Below are positions 1-6,442 of a DNA stretch of 6,442 nt, piece by piece. Within the stretch, counting starts at the first letter, position 1. Each line of letters opens with the position of its first letter. The position numbers and the translations under genes are program-made. Source of the stretch: JBLRWS01 sp047921075 (lineage in GTDB: Bacteria > Bacteroidota > Rhodothermia > Balneolales > Balneolaceae); assembly GCA_047921075.1 (NCBI GenBank), contig JBLRWS010000098.1, positions 1 through 6,442 on the forward strand, given 5' to 3'. The notes under the pieces are model-generated. The model saw nothing but the letters and a program-made list of their open reading frames with translations. It searched no databases and was not told where the DNA came from.

Positions 1-497
1 TAAAACTTCCTGCCTTCGGCAATATGTAAGATGTCATCGTGGTGATAATAAAGGCACCAATTCAGAGAAGAATCAACAATAATGAGATTGTCGCTGTTGA
101 AAAAAATTTCAGAATATTTCACGACCATTTTCCAGCTTGTCAGGATGGCGGGAGAGTCATCAGCTTTAAAAACCGGCAATAGCAACATCTCTGTTTTAAA
201 AGCCGGACCGTGGCGATACAGCCATTTTTTCAATTCACCCTCATCTCCTTTGTACTCAAAACGGTCAACAGTCCTGTAACAATTTCCACTGAATGGGGTA
301 TTGCCCCAGCCGTCATCACCGCAGAGCAGGTCTATCCTGTTTACCACTTCATAAACAGATTCAGTTGAGGTGTTATCCAGGAAAAAAAATTGATCCTGGT
401 GCTCTGGTGTCATCTCTTCAAAATGAGATGGTGTAATATAGAGCCACCGACTCGGCTCCGGTTCACGCATGCCTGTGAGTTGGGAGATATCAATCAT
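1..497 (-). CDS. Hypothetical protein, open at the left window edge (165 codons visible)
   Basis: This frame starts at ATG 497-495 and stays open for 165 codons to position 3. The last two bases read TA, so the next base decides between Tyr and a stop, and the protein may be complete at 165 residues. A TAA lies two codons upstream of the ATG, so translation cannot begin earlier; Met10 is the only near alternative. The product looks soluble, with no signal peptide or membrane segment. It is rich in aromatic and acidic residues, including a cluster at 145-155 (SLNWCLYYHHDDI) and an earlier segment around 121-128 (SWKMVVKY). I do not recognise the family. The composition recalls small SMI1- or immunity-like globular proteins, but that is only an impression. 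It lies 29 bases after the lipoprotein gene on the same strand and is probably co-transcribed with it. No Shine-Dalgarno sequence is visible. The sustained frame and normal protein-like composition support a real gene. Confidence 0.8.
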   Translation of the reverse strand, partial: MIDISQLTGMREPEPSRWLYITPSHFEEMTPEHQDQFFFLDNTSTESVYEVVNRIDLLCGDDGWGNTPFSGNCYRTVDRFEYKGDEGELKKWLYRHGPAFKTEMLLLPVFKADDSPAILTSWKMVVKYSEIFFNSDNLIIVDSSLNWCLYYHHDDILHIAEGRKF

Positions 498-526
498 GGG
501 TTACGCTTTTCAGAGGATGAAAGCTA

Positions 527-1465
527 TCAGGGCATTCCCACAACTCCGTCAAACAGATCGCCCGTCATTTGCACCATCGTGGTTGTTCGGGGGTCTGCGG
601 TACGCGATTCTGTAATTTCCACATTGATGGAGAAACGCCCCTGCCCGTATTTTTTGATGAGCTCTACATCATCATTATAGGTAAATCCCGTGGAGCGTGG
701 AATCAGGTAGGAAAAGCCCCGTACCTGTGCACGGGCCGGATTCACATGCCCGTCATTATAATCGGGGTGGCCTTTCAGGGGAACGTTTCTAAGGCTCAAT
801 ACAAATCTGCCCATAGGCACTTCGGAGTGCATTACCATGTTGTCATCTATCCAGTTTCCGTAAAATGTGATGATCATCGACAGGTTCAGCTCCTTTTTAT
901 CGCTGCGGAACCAGCTCCAGGGTTTGTACCACTCTCTCCCCATGGCCACTTCCGAATCAAACACGCGCAAATCATCCACATAAAGACGGAAAATAGAGTT
1001 ATTGAGCAGTTCATTCGGGTTGGAGTGATCCAGTTTTAGGGATACGGTAAGGGCCGTGTCGCGTGCGGCCGGATCACCGGCCTGGTACCGGACAATGTCA
1101 AGCCCTTCGAACCGTATGCCGGTCGGGTCCAGAGGGTGGAGGTCGGAGAGCTGATCGTAGAAATAGAGATCCGATCTCGCATCGGTGTGCGAAAGCGTTG
1201 TGCGTGATCGCTCTTTATCAACAATTCCAACCACGGCATCGCGTGCCAGACTGACGGCATTACCGGTCAGCATTCCCAGTAATCCTCGTTCCCCCGTTAG
1301 CGATGCCACGGTGATATCGCGGTACATTTCGGGGTTTTCAACAATTTTTGTATTAAGAGAAGAGGGGGCCGTTGTCTGGTTCGTGGTTGAGCAGGCAGCC
1401 GTAATCAGAAGAACCAGCGATAACGTAAAAAACTTGCCTGAGACAAATAGTGGTAATACATTCAT
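527..1465 (-). CDS. Putative lipoprotein of unknown function (312 aa)
   Basis: The N-terminus is a lipoprotein signal: Lys11, a hydrophobic core at 12-22 and a lipobox-like ITAAC ending at Cys25. Thr at -3 is less usual than Leu, so lipidation is likely but not certain. The +2 residue is Ser, and no acidic run follows the Cys, so the surface-export signal described in some Bacteroidota lipoproteins is not evident; a periplasm-facing anchor is the simplest inference. After a Ser/Thr/Asn/Gln-rich tether (26-38) comes a segment at 61-82 rich in Gly, Ala, Leu and Val that may form a helix. The remainder (98-312) is mostly alternating hydrophobic/polar and probably beta-rich. It includes a Trp-rich patch at 179-186 (WYKPWSWF) and ends in FDGVVGMP. 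I recognise no domain and no catalytic motif. The ATG is fixed by the signal peptide; no Shine-Dalgarno sequence precedes it. The gene is divergent from the WD40-caspase gene, and a foldback element begins 18 bases upstream of it. The 165-codon frame follows after 29 bases. Confidence 0.85.
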   Translation of the reverse strand: MNVLPLFVSGKFFTLSLVLLITAACSTTNQTTAPSSLNTKIVENPEMYRDITVASLTGERGLLGMLTGNAVSLARDAVVGIVDKERSRTTLSHTDARSDLYFYDQLSDLHPLDPTGIRFEGLDIVRYQAGDPAARDTALTVSLKLDHSNPNELLNNSIFRLYVDDLRVFDSEVAMGREWYKPWSWFRSDKKELNLSMIITFYGNWIDDNMVMHSEVPMGRFVLSLRNVPLKGHPDYNDGHVNPARAQVRGFSYLIPRSTGFTYNDDVELIKKYGQGRFSINVEITESRTADPRTTTMVQMTGDLFDGVVGMP

Positions 1466-1483
1466 TACGTGAAATGGTTTATT

Positions 1484-1623
1484 GGAGGTTTTGCAAAGCC
1501 GTCTTTTTGCCCAAGCTCTTCGTTAGCGGGATTTTAAAATCCTCACATATAACCAATATGCTGCGGTTTTAAAATCCCTTTGGCCTCGATCTTGACCAAA
1601 AATCCTGGTTTTTCAAAGCCTCC
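1484..1623. mobile_element. MITE-like 140-bp foldback element with TTATT(G) target duplication
   Basis: The element begins GGAGGTTTTGCAAAGCC (1484-1500). The reverse complement of its end (1607-1623) reads GGAGGCTTTGAAAAACC, so the 17-base terminal inverted repeats match at 14 positions. Direct copies of TTATT flank it exactly (1479-1483 and 1624-1628); TTATTG repeats if the shared G is counted. The interior is also symmetrical about position 1553: perfect 12-base arms GGGATTTTAAAA (1528-1539) and TTTTAAAATCCC (1567-1578), and an apical stem CATAT/ATATG (1546-1550, 1556-1560) around AACCA. The segments between these arms pair only partly. It is too short for a transposase. Terminal repeats, a target duplication and near-complete self-complementarity are hallmarks of a MITE or palindromic repeat family moved in trans. 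The class is inferred; the repeats are seen directly. Its edge is 18 bases upstream of the lipoprotein ATG, so that gene's promoter or leader probably lies inside it. Confidence 0.65.
1528..1578. repeat. Perfect 12-bp inverted repeat with nested palindrome at core of the foldback element
   Basis: The arms GGGATTTTAAAA (1528-1539) and TTTTAAAATCCC (1567-1578) are perfect complements separated by 27 bases. The left arm overlaps a 14-base perfect palindrome, GGATTTTAAAATCC (1529-1542), and the right arm overlaps a near copy of it (1565-1578). In the loop, CATAT (1546-1550) pairs with ATATG (1556-1560). The whole could extrude as a cruciform or fold as an RNA hairpin if transcribed from either direction. 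No run of T follows, so it is not a typical intrinsic terminator. Confidence 0.75.
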
Positions 1624-1694
1624 TTATTGTAATTAGCACGCTTATATAAAGCAATAATAGCCAAAACCTTTATTTTTACTATAAACGATAGTGC

Positions 1695-1744
1695 AAAAGC
1701 TGTATATAAGTTCCCGAAAAAATAATGGTTATGCTACAGCTTTT
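1695..1744 (+). promoter_or_regulatory. 10-bp dyad in the presumed leader of the caspase gene
   Basis: AAAAGCTGTA (1695-1704) is perfectly complementary to TACAGCTTTT (1735-1744), with a 30-base spacer. The right arm continues into a run of six T (1741-1746), so an RNA made on the plus strand would form a GC-poor stem followed by U residues, resembling a weak attenuator or terminator. It ends 48 bases before the caspase ATG. It could equally be an operator for a dimeric repressor or a chance match in A+T-rich DNA. The dyad is seen directly; the function is a guess. Confidence 0.3.
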
Positions 1745-1792
1745 TTGTATAAAGTGCCCACCCCTGACAGTTATAGCTAACCACAGTGATTT

Positions 1793-4700
1793 ATGATCTA
1801 TACAACGAGCAGATCTTTTTTGCCTGTTTTTGCGTGTATTTTTTGGGGATTGTTATACAGCAGTAACGGGTATTCTCAAACAGCTGCGGTGGATGTCTAT
1901 TTTCAGGATTTTCATACCGCCGAGGTGACGCACGTTGAGGTATCAAACGACGGAAACTGGTTTTTCTCGGCAGACCGTACCGGCAAAGTGCTGATGTGGA
2001 ATGCTAACGATTTTACGGTTTACAAAACCCTGACCGAAGGGTATGGCGCGCCCATAAACAGTATGAGGCTAAACCCCGCCGGAGATCGGCTTATCTACTC
2101 CATGGGGCAGGGCGGAAGGCCGCAGACGGGAAAAGCGGGCCGGTATCGCGAGCTCTGGTTCACCCTTCGCTATAATTTTTCCGATGCCGGCAGTGCCGAT
2201 ACGTTGTACAGTATTCCGCTATTTGCCTCGGATGGCGAGTTGCCGGGAAAAGTGCCGGCTGTGATTGATATACAGGGATACAGCAGCGACCGCCATCTGA
2301 TCTACACAATCTATGGAGAACAACCCTATTTGGCCGTTTACAACGACGGGGAGCTGATGTACCAACATCCTGTAAGCTATTCGGCCGGGCATGTGGCTTA
2401 TCATGAGGATAAGAAACTGTTTGCACTTGCTGCCGCACACGAGGAACAACCCGACGGTGGAATTCAAAACAGGTATAAACTTGAAATTCGATCCTCCGAT
2501 CGGTTTGATGTAATGACAGAACGGGATTTTGGTAATCATCCAATCGTTGATCTGCGGTTCCACCCGCAAGACGAGCAGCTGTTTGTGGTGGCACACGACA
2601 CGGAACGGGAGGCCGTTGTGGTGTATGTATATGATGTTAATACGTTCAATGAAATAGACCGTGGCGTATTTGAATATCAAAACCGGAATCGCACGCTTTC
2701 TGCGGAGGTTACCGCTGCAGATATTTCGTTCGATAACGGGGTGCGTATTCTTGTCACCAATCGCTATTCGGAGTCGTTTCTTATCCGTTATGATGCCGGA
2801 GAGGGATTCAGCCATTCTGTTGTAAAAGAGGAGGAAGGCGGCTGGCGTTCGTACCTGAGCGGGGCGTATCTGCCCCTGCAGGACAGGCTGGTACTGTTCG
2901 AAGGTGCCGGGTTTCATGAGTCTCCTGAAATGGTTGTTTATGATGTTCAGCGAAATCGGTTTCTGGACCGGTTTTACCGGCAGGCATTACCCAAAGCGAT
3001 CGGGGAGTTTCTTCCGGATGATTCCTGGCTCATAACCAACAGGCCGGATCTTCGGTCGTTTGAAACGTTTTTCAAGTACTATCCCTCCGGCTCCATCATG
3101 AACCGGTTTTCGCGGAATTCCTTTACCGACTATATGGAGCTGCATCATCAGTTGAGGGTCGTTCAATCCGGGATGCCGGTTGACAGAACCACAGGCGAAA
3201 TGGCATTTCTTGCCGTTGACCCGAAAACCTCTGTTTCATCCTTTTATCTGTATGATTTAATCGAAGGCGATATTCAGCGCCATGCTTCTGCCATGGATTC
3301 CTATACGAATTTACAGCAATTTCGCAGTCAATCGGGGCGGATTCTCCTTGCCAATCACGAGACGCCGGCCGGGTACGCCATCGCCCGGCGTGATTCTGTA
3401 AAAACGATAGACGGCGATTTTCTACAGGCCCATCTTTCCCTTGACGGAGAATATTTAATCACCTATTCAAAAGAACAGGAAGTGCGCCTGATACGGCTCG
3501 ATACCGGAAATGTGGTGTTTACCCATTCTATTGATGAACAGCTCTTTCGGATTACCATCCACCCGATAGAAGGCGACGGTTTCTGGTTGAGCTACTCCTG
3601 GTTTGATGGCGGCCAAAAAAATAGAACCCTGGTTCTTACAAAAGAAGAAGGAAACCGCCATACAATTACACAGCCCGAAAATTCAGACTTTTTTCTGGAA
3701 GACTTCTCTTATGCAAACGGCATGTTTGCCGCATTGGAAGGGAATTACGGAATGGTTTTTTTGAGCAACGAACAGTTCCTGCAATTGGAAGCCGGCCTGC
3801 GCCCTTCAAAAGTGAGCCTGAACAGTGACGGGAGCCGATTGATGGTCTCTTTAAACGACGGCACAATCAGGATTTACGATACAGAACGTTTGGACGAACT
3901 GGCCCGGATGATTCACCCGGGGCGGCAGGATCAGTTGATCATACAGTCAGACGGGTATTACAGCAGTAACACCGATGCCGGACGCTGGCTGGCCGCCCGA
4001 ACTCCGCAGGGTGATCCACTGCCATTTTACATTGCAGAACCCCTCAATCGTCCCGATAAAGTGATCCACAGTCTCGGCTCCCCAAAACCGGAAATGGTGG
4101 AGATGCTTGAACGGGCGGCGGTACTCCGGAGAGCGAGGTCGGCCGTTCAATCGGCCCTGCAGCAAACCGAATCCGTTCCGGAAATTGTGTCCGTCTTGTT
4201 GGATGGCGGGCTACACACAAGTGTGTCAACACAAAAAGAACTGCCTGTTACGCTCCGCCTTTATGATGAGTCGTCTCATATCATCAGCCTGAGAGTTACC
4301 CTGAACGGCGTGCCGGTACAACCCGAACTTTCCGGGATGCCCGTATCTCCGGGCACTCCCTCCGAAGTATCGTTTAAACTTCCGCTCGTAAACGGGGAAA
4401 ATGTAATACAATTCCAGGCGTACAATTCGGACGGGACTTCATCATTTATCCGGGAACGTACGGTGGAGTTTGCATCGGAACAGAAACCGGACCTTTACCT
4501 GCTTGCCGTGGGGGTATCGGAATACAGCGACGAAGCCCTGAACCTGACGTTTGCAGATAAAGACGCCTGGGATATGGCGCTGCTTTTCGGCGACTCCGCC
4601 TCGGTGGATTTAACGGCGTATAAAGATACGTTTTACGGCAACAGATATGCGGTTTACAACCACCTAAGCAGGGGAGAATTCGACGTGATGAATGTTTCTC

Positions 4701-6277
4701 ATCATTCTGACTTGAGGGACGAAAACCTCTTTCAGGCGGATATAGGCGGACGCTTTTGGATTGAAAGGGAGTGGGGAGAGAAGGATTTATTTTGGATGTG
4801 GGACTTTGAGAATCTAACCCGCCGCGAACTTCACTTACCCGGTTTTACAGATCGTTCCTGGTCTCCATTACGCGAACTTTTAATACCCGACCCGGCCGGC
4901 AAAGAGACGATTTATGTGGATACGCTAAACCGGCTTACGTTGGTGGATAACGAATCCTTTTCTGTGGTGAAGCACCCGCTGGGAGAGTACGAATTTGACG
5001 ACCTTTTTGCATATAAACCGGGGCGCTTTATCGGGCAGCTGAGCCGTTCAGCCATGAACGCATTAGAAACCGAGAAACCGTTTTACCGGGTTGAGATTAC
5101 AGACGATTCTTTAACGATTACCGGACTGGAGATCGAAAGTGATGGATTTTCATCCCTTAAAGCGGTTTCATCTGACGGGGAGACGCTTTTGGTTGAAACA
5201 CTTTCAGATTTAAAAATCGTTTATGTGAACGACTCCGGCCTCGAACGCCGGCTGACCGGCTTTAAGAGAACAGGTTTTGATCAGACGTTTGCATTTTCGG
5301 AGGATAATAAGACGGTGAAAGGACTTCGCAAACGAAGAGGAGGGGAGAATCAGCAGGATGCGTGGGTGCTGTACGAACGGCCCCTGAACAGGGCGGAGAC
5401 AGATTCAACGGTGTTCCCGGCCCTGTCTCGTTATCACGGTGTAAATATTCACGGCGGAGAGTTAACGCGGTTGGAGTCGTCGCCGCCGCCGGCCCGGTTT
5501 CAGTCCTTTTTTGATTCGGACAGGCTTGATGTGATTCACCGTATCACACCCGAGTCATTCGAAAATACCTATACCAGGGTGTTAACAAACCGCTTTGCAA
5601 CAGCCGAAAATGTTAAGCACGAGATGAACACGTTTCTGAAAAGGGCCGGGCCCGATGACCAGATTATTGTTTTTTTAGCAGGCCACGGTGTTCTCGACTC
5701 CGATTATACCTACTATTTTGCACCCACCGATATGGATTTCGATGACCCGCAATCGTCAGGCATCGCGTATGATGATATCGTCAGCGCCATCAGCAGTTCC
5801 GCATCCACCCGCCGGTTATTATTGATGGACACCTGCCATGCCGGCGAAGTGTATGATATGCAAACGGCTGCCGGGGATGCAAACCGGTTTCATACCGAAT
5901 CGGCCCGGACCATTATCTCCGGCCAGCAGGATTTATATGTGGATTCCCCGGCCGATATCATGTCTCTGTTATTCGATCAAACCGGAAGTGAAAACGGCAT
6001 TACCGTGCTGGCTGCCTCGGGCGGTGCGGAGGTGGCATACGAGAGCACGGAGTGTGCCGATTTAAATAACGGTGCCTTTACCTCCTCCATCATCGATTAC
6101 ATAACCGGGCGTTTTGGCCCGTTTTACTCCGGGATGGAAGAGCGCGAACGGTTTTCACTGCCCCTTGGCGGCTCTTTTATCGAAGAAGTAAATAATCAGG
6201 TGATGCGCCTTACCTGTAACCGGCAAATCCCCAATACGAGAGAGATCAACCGGCTGAGTGATATCCGGTTGTGGTGA
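1793..6277 (+). CDS. Exported WD40-repeat caspase-like protease (peptidase C14 superfamily), 1494 aa
   Basis: The ATG is fixed by an in-frame TGA two codons upstream and by the signal peptide behind it: a hydrophobic core (about 9-22), then GYS at 26-28 before Gln29, a likely signal peptidase I site. WD40/beta-propeller-like repeats follow, for example 44-80, 247-290, 548-575 and 664-700, the last with a SDGSR...DGTIRIYD pattern. Residues 720-757 hold the linker usual in bacterial WD40-caspases, with DGYY (720-723) and NRPDKV (752-757). An Ig-like domain spans about 795-893. The caspase-like fold starts with LYLLAVGVSEYSD (901-913) and FADKDAWDMALLF (920-932). It resumes near 1234 and carries LAGHG with catalytic His1298 and MDTCHAGE with nucleophile Cys1348; the C-terminal part has LAASGGAEVAYES (1406-1418) and NNGAFTSS (1425-1432). 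Relatives with this motif style usually cleave after Lys or Arg, but specificity is not readable here. No membrane anchor or C-terminal sorting domain is evident, so the product is probably periplasmic or released. The roughly 300 residues splitting the caspase fold are exceptional. Substrates are unknown. Confidence 0.93.
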   Translation: MIYTTSRSFLPVFACIFWGLLYSSNGYSQTAAVDVYFQDFHTAEVTHVEVSNDGNWFFSADRTGKVLMWNANDFTVYKTLTEGYGAPINSMRLNPAGDRLIYSMGQGGRPQTGKAGRYRELWFTLRYNFSDAGSADTLYSIPLFASDGELPGKVPAVIDIQGYSSDRHLIYTIYGEQPYLAVYNDGELMYQHPVSYSAGHVAYHEDKKLFALAAAHEEQPDGGIQNRYKLEIRSSDRFDVMTERDFGNHPIVDLRFHPQDEQLFVVAHDTEREAVVVYVYDVNTFNEIDRGVFEYQNRNRTLSAEVTAADISFDNGVRILVTNRYSESFLIRYDAGEGFSHSVVKEEEGGWRSYLSGAYLPLQDRLVLFEGAGFHESPEMVVYDVQRNRFLDRFYRQALPKAIGEFLPDDSWLITNRPDLRSFETFFKYYPSGSIMNRFSRNSFTDYMELHHQLRVVQSGMPVDRTTGEMAFLAVDPKTSVSSFYLYDLIEGDIQRHASAMDSYTNLQQFRSQSGRILLANHETPAGYAIARRDSVKTIDGDFLQAHLSLDGEYLITYSKEQEVRLIRLDTGNVVFTHSIDEQLFRITIHPIEGDGFWLSYSWFDGGQKNRTLVLTKEEGNRHTITQPENSDFFLEDFSYANGMFAALEGNYGMVFLSNEQFLQLEAGLRPSKVSLNSDGSRLMVSLNDGTIRIYDTERLDELARMIHPGRQDQLIIQSDGYYSSNTDAGRWLAARTPQGDPLPFYIAEPLNRPDKVIHSLGSPKPEMVEMLERAAVLRRARSAVQSALQQTESVPEIVSVLLDGGLHTSVSTQKELPVTLRLYDESSHIISLRVTLNGVPVQPELSGMPVSPGTPSEVSFKLPLVNGENVIQFQAYNSDGTSSFIRERTVEFASEQKPDLYLLAVGVSEYSDEALNLTFADKDAWDMALLFGDSASVDLTAYKDTFYGNRYAVYNHLSRGEFDVMNVSHHSDLRDENLFQADIGGRFWIEREWGEKDLFWMWDFENLTRRELHLPGFTDRSWSPLRELLIPDPAGKETIYVDTLNRLTLVDNESFSVVKHPLGEYEFDDLFAYKPGRFIGQLSRSAMNALETEKPFYRVEITDDSLTITGLEIESDGFSSLKAVSSDGETLLVETLSDLKIVYVNDSGLERRLTGFKRTGFDQTFAFSEDNKTVKGLRKRRGGENQQDAWVLYERPLNRAETDSTVFPALSRYHGVNIHGGELTRLESSPPPARFQSFFDSDRLDVIHRITPESFENTYTRVLTNRFATAENVKHEMNTFLKRAGPDDQIIVFLAGHGVLDSDYTYYFAPTDMDFDDPQSSGIAYDDIVSAISSSASTRRLLLMDTCHAGEVYDMQTAAGDANRFHTESARTIISGQQDLYVDSPADIMSLLFDQTGSENGITVLAASGGAEVAYESTECADLNNGAFTSSIIDYITGRFGPFYSGMEERERFSLPLGGSFIEEVNNQVMRLTCNRQIPNTREINRLSDIRLW
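4595..5488 (+). other. About 300-residue beta-rich insertion inside the caspase-like domain (residues about 935-1232)
   Basis: In family members I know, the ADKDA...F helix is followed after a few tens of residues by a strand with L.N..AT..N, then DD..I.FLAGHG. Here FADKDAWDMALLF ends at 932, while the matching VLTNRFATAENV is at 1263-1274. The residues between are rich in beta-strand patterns with propeller-like turns, for example 987-1015 (RFWIEREW, FWMWDFENL), 1037-1064, 1124-1150 (AVSSDGETLLVETL) and 1159-1193. The part just before re-entry, ARFQSFF (1234-1240), may continue the interrupted helix region. Base composition and reading frame are continuous with the flanks, so this is not an assembly join that I can see. 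I infer a second, small propeller or part of one. The boundaries are approximate to about 15 residues. Confidence 0.6.
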
Positions 6278-6442
6278 ACAACAAGAGACGATAGGGTCAC
6301 GGCTTTTTCGTACCGGGTCACCGTTGATGGTGCGGGGCTTGCCGGCAGCAGGGGATTTTTTTATGGATTGGCGGTGGAGGCTGCTTTCCGGTGATCGTCA
6401 TAACCGTCTATGAACCCCAAAAACAATGATTTTTGAGAATTG
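6278..6442. other. Downstream region with no supported gene
   Basis: These 165 bases follow the caspase stop codon. GGGTCAC occurs twice (6294-6300 and 6315-6321). A short self-complementary TGCCGGCA stretch lies a few bases before a run of seven T (6356-6362), but the stem has no room for a loop, so I do not call a terminator. CAAAAA and TTTTTG near 6419-6436 could form a weak hairpin. The only frames open here are shorter than 30 codons. Confidence 0.5.

Larger units (their letters stand above)
1466..1792. other. Divergent intergenic region between lipoprotein and caspase genes
   Basis: These 327 bases must contain the promoters for both directions. The left half is dominated by the foldback element at 1484-1623. 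The right half (1624-1792) is strongly A+T-rich and contains the dyad at 1695-1744. I looked for the Bacteroidota-type TAnnTTTG element and for sigma-70 hexamers with proper spacing. Several TATAAA-like strings exist (near 1645, 1680, 1704 and 1748), but none has a convincing partner at the right distance, so I assign no promoter. I see no RNA gene and no open frame of coding character. Confidence 0.7.

Noticed and set aside
569..1472. Plus-strand open frames at 569-1039, 1063-1254 and 1185-1472, and a minus-strand frame at 1036-1260
   Set aside because: They lie inside the lipoprotein gene in other frames and have unnatural composition (many Arg, Pro, His and Cys). The lipoprotein frame has a signal peptide and coherent strand pattern, so these are shadows.
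1466..1500. CCTCC-type sequence upstream of the lipoprotein start as a ribosome binding site
   Set aside because: On the minus strand it reads CCTCC, which is the anti-Shine-Dalgarno sense, not the binding site itself, and it belongs to the terminal repeat of the foldback element.
1484..1623. The foldback element as an integron attC site
   Set aside because: The size and palindromic form fit, but no matched RYYYAAC/GTTRRRY core pair lies at the ends. GTTAGCG at 1522-1528 does not fit the consensus and has no complementary partner.
2160..2917. Minus-strand open frames at 2160-2594 and 2219-2917
   Set aside because: They are antisense to the continuous WD40-caspase frame, with no recognisable start context and no protein-like domain pattern.
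6330..6362. Rho-independent terminator after the caspase gene
   Set aside because: A T-run is present, but the GC-rich segment before it is a loopless palindrome (TGCCGGCA) and gives only a 3-4 bp stem when a loop is allowed.
6363..6413. Small plus-strand frame ATG to TGA (16 codons) and an ATG at 6426 running off the right edge
   Set aside because: The first is Trp/Arg-rich and of chance length; the second shows only five codons, with no ribosome-binding signal.
6361..6441. C-terminus of a convergent minus-strand gene (26 open codons ending at TAA 6363-6361)
   Set aside because: Too short to judge; composition is unremarkable and another minus-strand frame is equally open. It could be real, but the window does not show enough.

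Overview
The window most resembles a chromosomal segment from a marine or halophilic member of the Bacteroidota/Balneolota lineage. Three things point there: none of the three gene starts has a recognisable Shine-Dalgarno sequence, the export signal of the large protein is followed by Gln at the predicted cleavage point, and the main protein is a secreted, very long WD40-caspase of a kind common in that lineage. This assignment is an inference from style; no marker gene is present.

Layout. Positions 1-497 (minus strand) hold a 165-codon reading frame that runs to the left edge, so its true end is unseen. It lies 29 bases downstream of a second minus-strand gene, 527-1465, a 312-residue lipoprotein of unknown function; the two probably form one transcript. 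Positions 1466-1792 are a 327-base divergent intergenic region. It carries a 140-base, almost fully symmetrical foldback element (1484-1623) with 17-base terminal inverted repeats and a flanking TTATT(G) duplication, which looks like a MITE. It also carries a 10-base dyad (1695-1704 / 1735-1744) in the presumed leader of the next gene. Positions 1793-6277 (plus strand) encode one 1494-residue exported protein: signal peptide, beta-propeller/WD40-like region, a linker typical of bacterial WD40-caspases, an Ig-like domain and a C-terminal caspase-like (peptidase C14) domain with His1298 and Cys1348. Positions 6278-6442 hold no supported gene.

The most unusual point is that the caspase-like domain is split. 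Its first strand and helix (about 898-932) are separated from the remainder (about 1234-1494) by roughly 300 beta-rich residues that look like additional propeller blades. The second most unusual point is the MITE-like foldback element, whose edge is 18 bases from the lipoprotein start codon. How the three genes work together is not established. An exported protease beside a divergently transcribed lipoprotein and a small soluble protein could be a protease with an envelope partner, but this rests only on proximity.
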